A stretch of 46,576 nt of DNA from an uncultured Prochlorococcus sp. (GTDB lineage: Bacteria; Cyanobacteriota; Cyanobacteriia; PCC-6307; Cyanobiaceae): NCBI GenBank assembly GCA_902563335.1, contig CACEWU010000008.1, positions 1 through 46,576 on the forward strand, written 5' to 3'. The notes beneath the pieces are model-generated. The model had not been told where the DNA came from, ran no database searches, and saw only the letters and a program-made list of their open reading frames with translations. Numbering within the stretch: the first letter of the stretch is position 1; the number at the start of each line of letters is the position of its first letter. Shown piece after piece: positions 44,932-46,576 of the stretch. The translations under genes and the position numbers were made by a program.

Positions 44932-46576
44932 ATGGCTGAGGAGCGACTTCAACCAATTTCCCTGCATCAGGAGATGCAGCGCTCCTACCTCGAATACGCA
45001 ATGAGCGTAATCGTGGGAAGAGCCCTTCCTGACGCTAGAGATGGACTTAAACCAGTTCAAAGGCGCATTCTTTTTGCAATGCACGAGCTTGGATTGTCTC
45101 CCGATCGTCCATATAGAAAATGTGCTCGTGTAGTAGGAGATGTTCTAGGGAAATACCACCCTCATGGAGATCAAGCTGTTTACGACGCATTAGTTCGATT
45201 GGTTCAACACTTTGCTAGTCGATACCCAGTACTTGATGGACATGGAAACTTCGGGTCTGTCGATGACGACCCAGCAGCAGCTATGAGATATACCGAAACA
45301 AGACTGGCACCAATTGCACATGAAGCACTATTGGATGAAATTGGATCAGAAACTGTCGATTTTGCTGCCAATTTTGATGGATCCCAACAAGAACCGGTTG
45401 TTCTGCCTGCACAATTACCGTTTCTTTTATTAAATGGATGCTCGGGAATAGCTGTGGGAATGGCAACTAGCATTCCTCCACACAATTTAAATGAAATAGT
45501 TAATGGCTTAATCGCACTAATTAAGACACCAGAACTGAACAATGACAGGCTATTAGAAATCATCCCAGGACCAGACTTCCCAACAGGAGGAGAAGTTCTT
45601 CTTGGTACTGGAATAAAAGAAACCTACGCCAAAGGAAGAGGTAGTATTCCTATGAGAGGCGTAGCGCATATTGAAGAAATTCAACCTGGCAAAGGAAAAC
45701 ACAAAAAAAATGCAGTAATCGTAACAGAATTACCATATCAATTAAGCAAAGCAGGCTGGATTGAAAAACTAGCAGATCTTGTAAATGACGGAAAAATCAG
45801 TGACGTTGCAGATATCAGAGATGAAAGCGATCGAGATGGAATGAGAGTCGTAATTGAACTTAGAAGAGATGGAAATCCTGATAACGTTATTAATGAACTA
45901 CAACGAAAAACAGCACTACAAAGTAACTTTGGAGCAATATTACTAGCCCTAGTAAATGGACAACCCAAACAACTATCTCTTAAAAACTTATTAAAAGAAT
46001 TTTTAGAATATAGGGAACTTACAATAGTTAGAAGAACACAATTTCAACTGAGCAAAACAAACACAAGGCTACACATAGTTAAAGGATTAATTAAAGCTTT
46101 AAAAAGTCTAAAAAGTGTTATTGAAATGATACAAGCTGCAAATGATGCTATGGAAGCAAGGAGCAAGTTAATGGTTCAATTGGATTTAAGTGACAAACAA
46201 GCAGAAGCTGTTTTAGCAATGCCTTTGAGACGGTTAACAGGACTAGAACAAAATAGCTTATATCAAGAAGCAGATGAGTTAAAAACAAAAAGAGAGAAAT
46301 TAGAATTATTGCTCAAAAACAGAAGTAAGCTATTAGACACATTGATCAATGAACTAAAAAAACTAAAAAAAAGATATGGTAGCCCAAGAAAAACAAAACT
46401 AGTCGAAGGAGGAGATAAGCTAGTAGCGGAAAAACAAGCAAGCCAAAGACCAAATGCAGAGCGCCAAAGAGAAAATGCTCTAGCATCTTTACCTGTTGAT
46501 AGTAAATTACTAATACAGAGTGATGATCAAGTAAAAATTGTTAGTCCGCAAATCATAGGAAGACTACATCTAAACG
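44932..46576 (+). CDS. gyrA: DNA gyrase/topoisomerase IV subunit A (3' end outside window)
   Basis: The DNA-cutting subunit of a type IIA topoisomerase. 548 codons are visible before the right edge. Conserved parts: [20 protein letters not shown], the helix-turn-helix region [20 protein letters not shown], and [10 protein letters not shown] with catalytic Tyr120. The residue matching E. coli Ser83 (the main quinolone contact) is Gln81, while the Asp87 equivalent (D85) is kept. The GyrA-box that separates gyrase from topoisomerase IV would lie outside the window, so a ParC-type paralogue is not excluded. The ATG at 44932 follows a CAGG. Its place suggests the replication-origin region is close on the right. 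Confidence 0.93.
   Translation, partial: MAEERLQPISLHQEMQRSYLEYAMSVIVGRALPDARDGLKPVQRRILFAMHELGLSPDRPYRKCARVVGDVLGKYHPHGDQAVYDALVRLVQHFASRYPVLDGHGNFGSVDDDPAAAMRYTETRLAPIAHEALLDEIGSETVDFAANFDGSQQEPVVLPAQLPFLLLNGCSGIAVGMATSIPPHNLNEIVNGLIALIKTPELNNDRLLEIIPGPDFPTGGEVLLGTGIKETYAKGRGSIPMRGVAHIEEIQPGKGKHKKNAVIVTELPYQLSKAGWIEKLADLVNDGKISDVADIRDESDRDGMRVVIELRRDGNPDNVINELQRKTALQSNFGAILLALVNGQPKQLSLKNLLKEFLEYRELTIVRRTQFQLSKTNTRLHIVKGLIKALKSLKSVIEMIQAANDAMEARSKLMVQLDLSDKQAEAVLAMPLRRLTGLEQNSLYQEADELKTKREKLELLLKNRSKLLDTLINELKKLKKRYGSPRKTKLVEGGDKLVAEKQASQRPNAERQRENALASLPVDSKLLIQSDDQVKIVSPQIIGRLHLN

Noticed and set aside
1-46576. CRISPR arrays, insertion sequences, rRNA genes
   Set aside because: No spaced repeat arrays, transposase-like frames, terminal inverted repeats or rRNA sequence were seen while reading through the window.

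Overview
The window is a dense, AT-rich stretch of bacterial chromosome that looks like Prochlorococcus, most likely a low-light-clade strain related to SS120 or MIT9211. The reasons are a pair of cyanobacterial flavodiiron proteins (Flv3 and Flv1), a plant/cyanobacterial Gap2-type GAPDH, CbiD for (pseudo)cobalamin, very short intergenic spaces, many 1-35 bp gene overlaps, and several small proteins of the picocyanobacterial type. The genus comes from gene content and from my memory of gene order; I could not run a search. The run gyrA - TPR - queG - DUF502 - nusB - ftsY - phosphatase - argH - RRM protein - dus - msrB - grpE - dnaJ - rsgA - ybaB - murB - murC - gap - thiL - cyclophilin - efp - accB - pdxA matches the block next to dnaN in Prochlorococcus as I remember it, read in reverse. 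The origin-proximal end is therefore probably just beyond the right edge.

Left part (1-9225): the 3' part of a SWIM zinc-finger gene and an overlapping MEKHLA-domain gene; a three-gene TRAP transporter with a substrate-binding subunit of the 2-oxo-acid (TakP) type; the flavodiiron pair flv3-flv1, followed by an NADPH-dependent FMN reductase-like gene; then a gene-poor 330 bp stretch and a small conserved-looking gene.

Middle (9226-20100): a minus-strand group ending in penicillin-binding protein 2 (elongation), preceded by two uncharacterised genes; cbiD-guaA; a class V aminotransferase (serine-pyruvate/alanine-glyoxylate type); tRNA-Gly(CCC); then a loosely packed 2 kb with two small genes, a rho-independent terminator and at least one decayed membrane-protein gene; a secreted small protein; and a HARP-like SNF2 helicase. 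A stand-alone HNH nuclease gene sits head-to-head with the helicase. The two resemble the parts of the eukaryotic fork-remodelling protein ZRANB3 and are the most interesting possible system here.

Right part (20300-46576): housekeeping genes in compact opposing units. These cover cofactors (pdxA, thiL), fatty-acid synthesis (accB), translation (efp, dusA, queG, rsgA), the cell wall (murC-murB), carbon fixation (gap2), chaperones (grpE-dnaJ with a TusA-like gene and rsgA), methionine sulfoxide repair (msrB, possibly exported), an RNA-binding protein with a GC-rich glycine tail, argH, a GAF/PP2C phosphatase, ftsY, nusB and a DUF502 membrane protein. gyrA is cut off by the right edge. Structured or repeated non-coding elements occur at 1361-1389, 8896-8942, 17055-17087, 27387-27399, 33447-33489 and 42780-42852.
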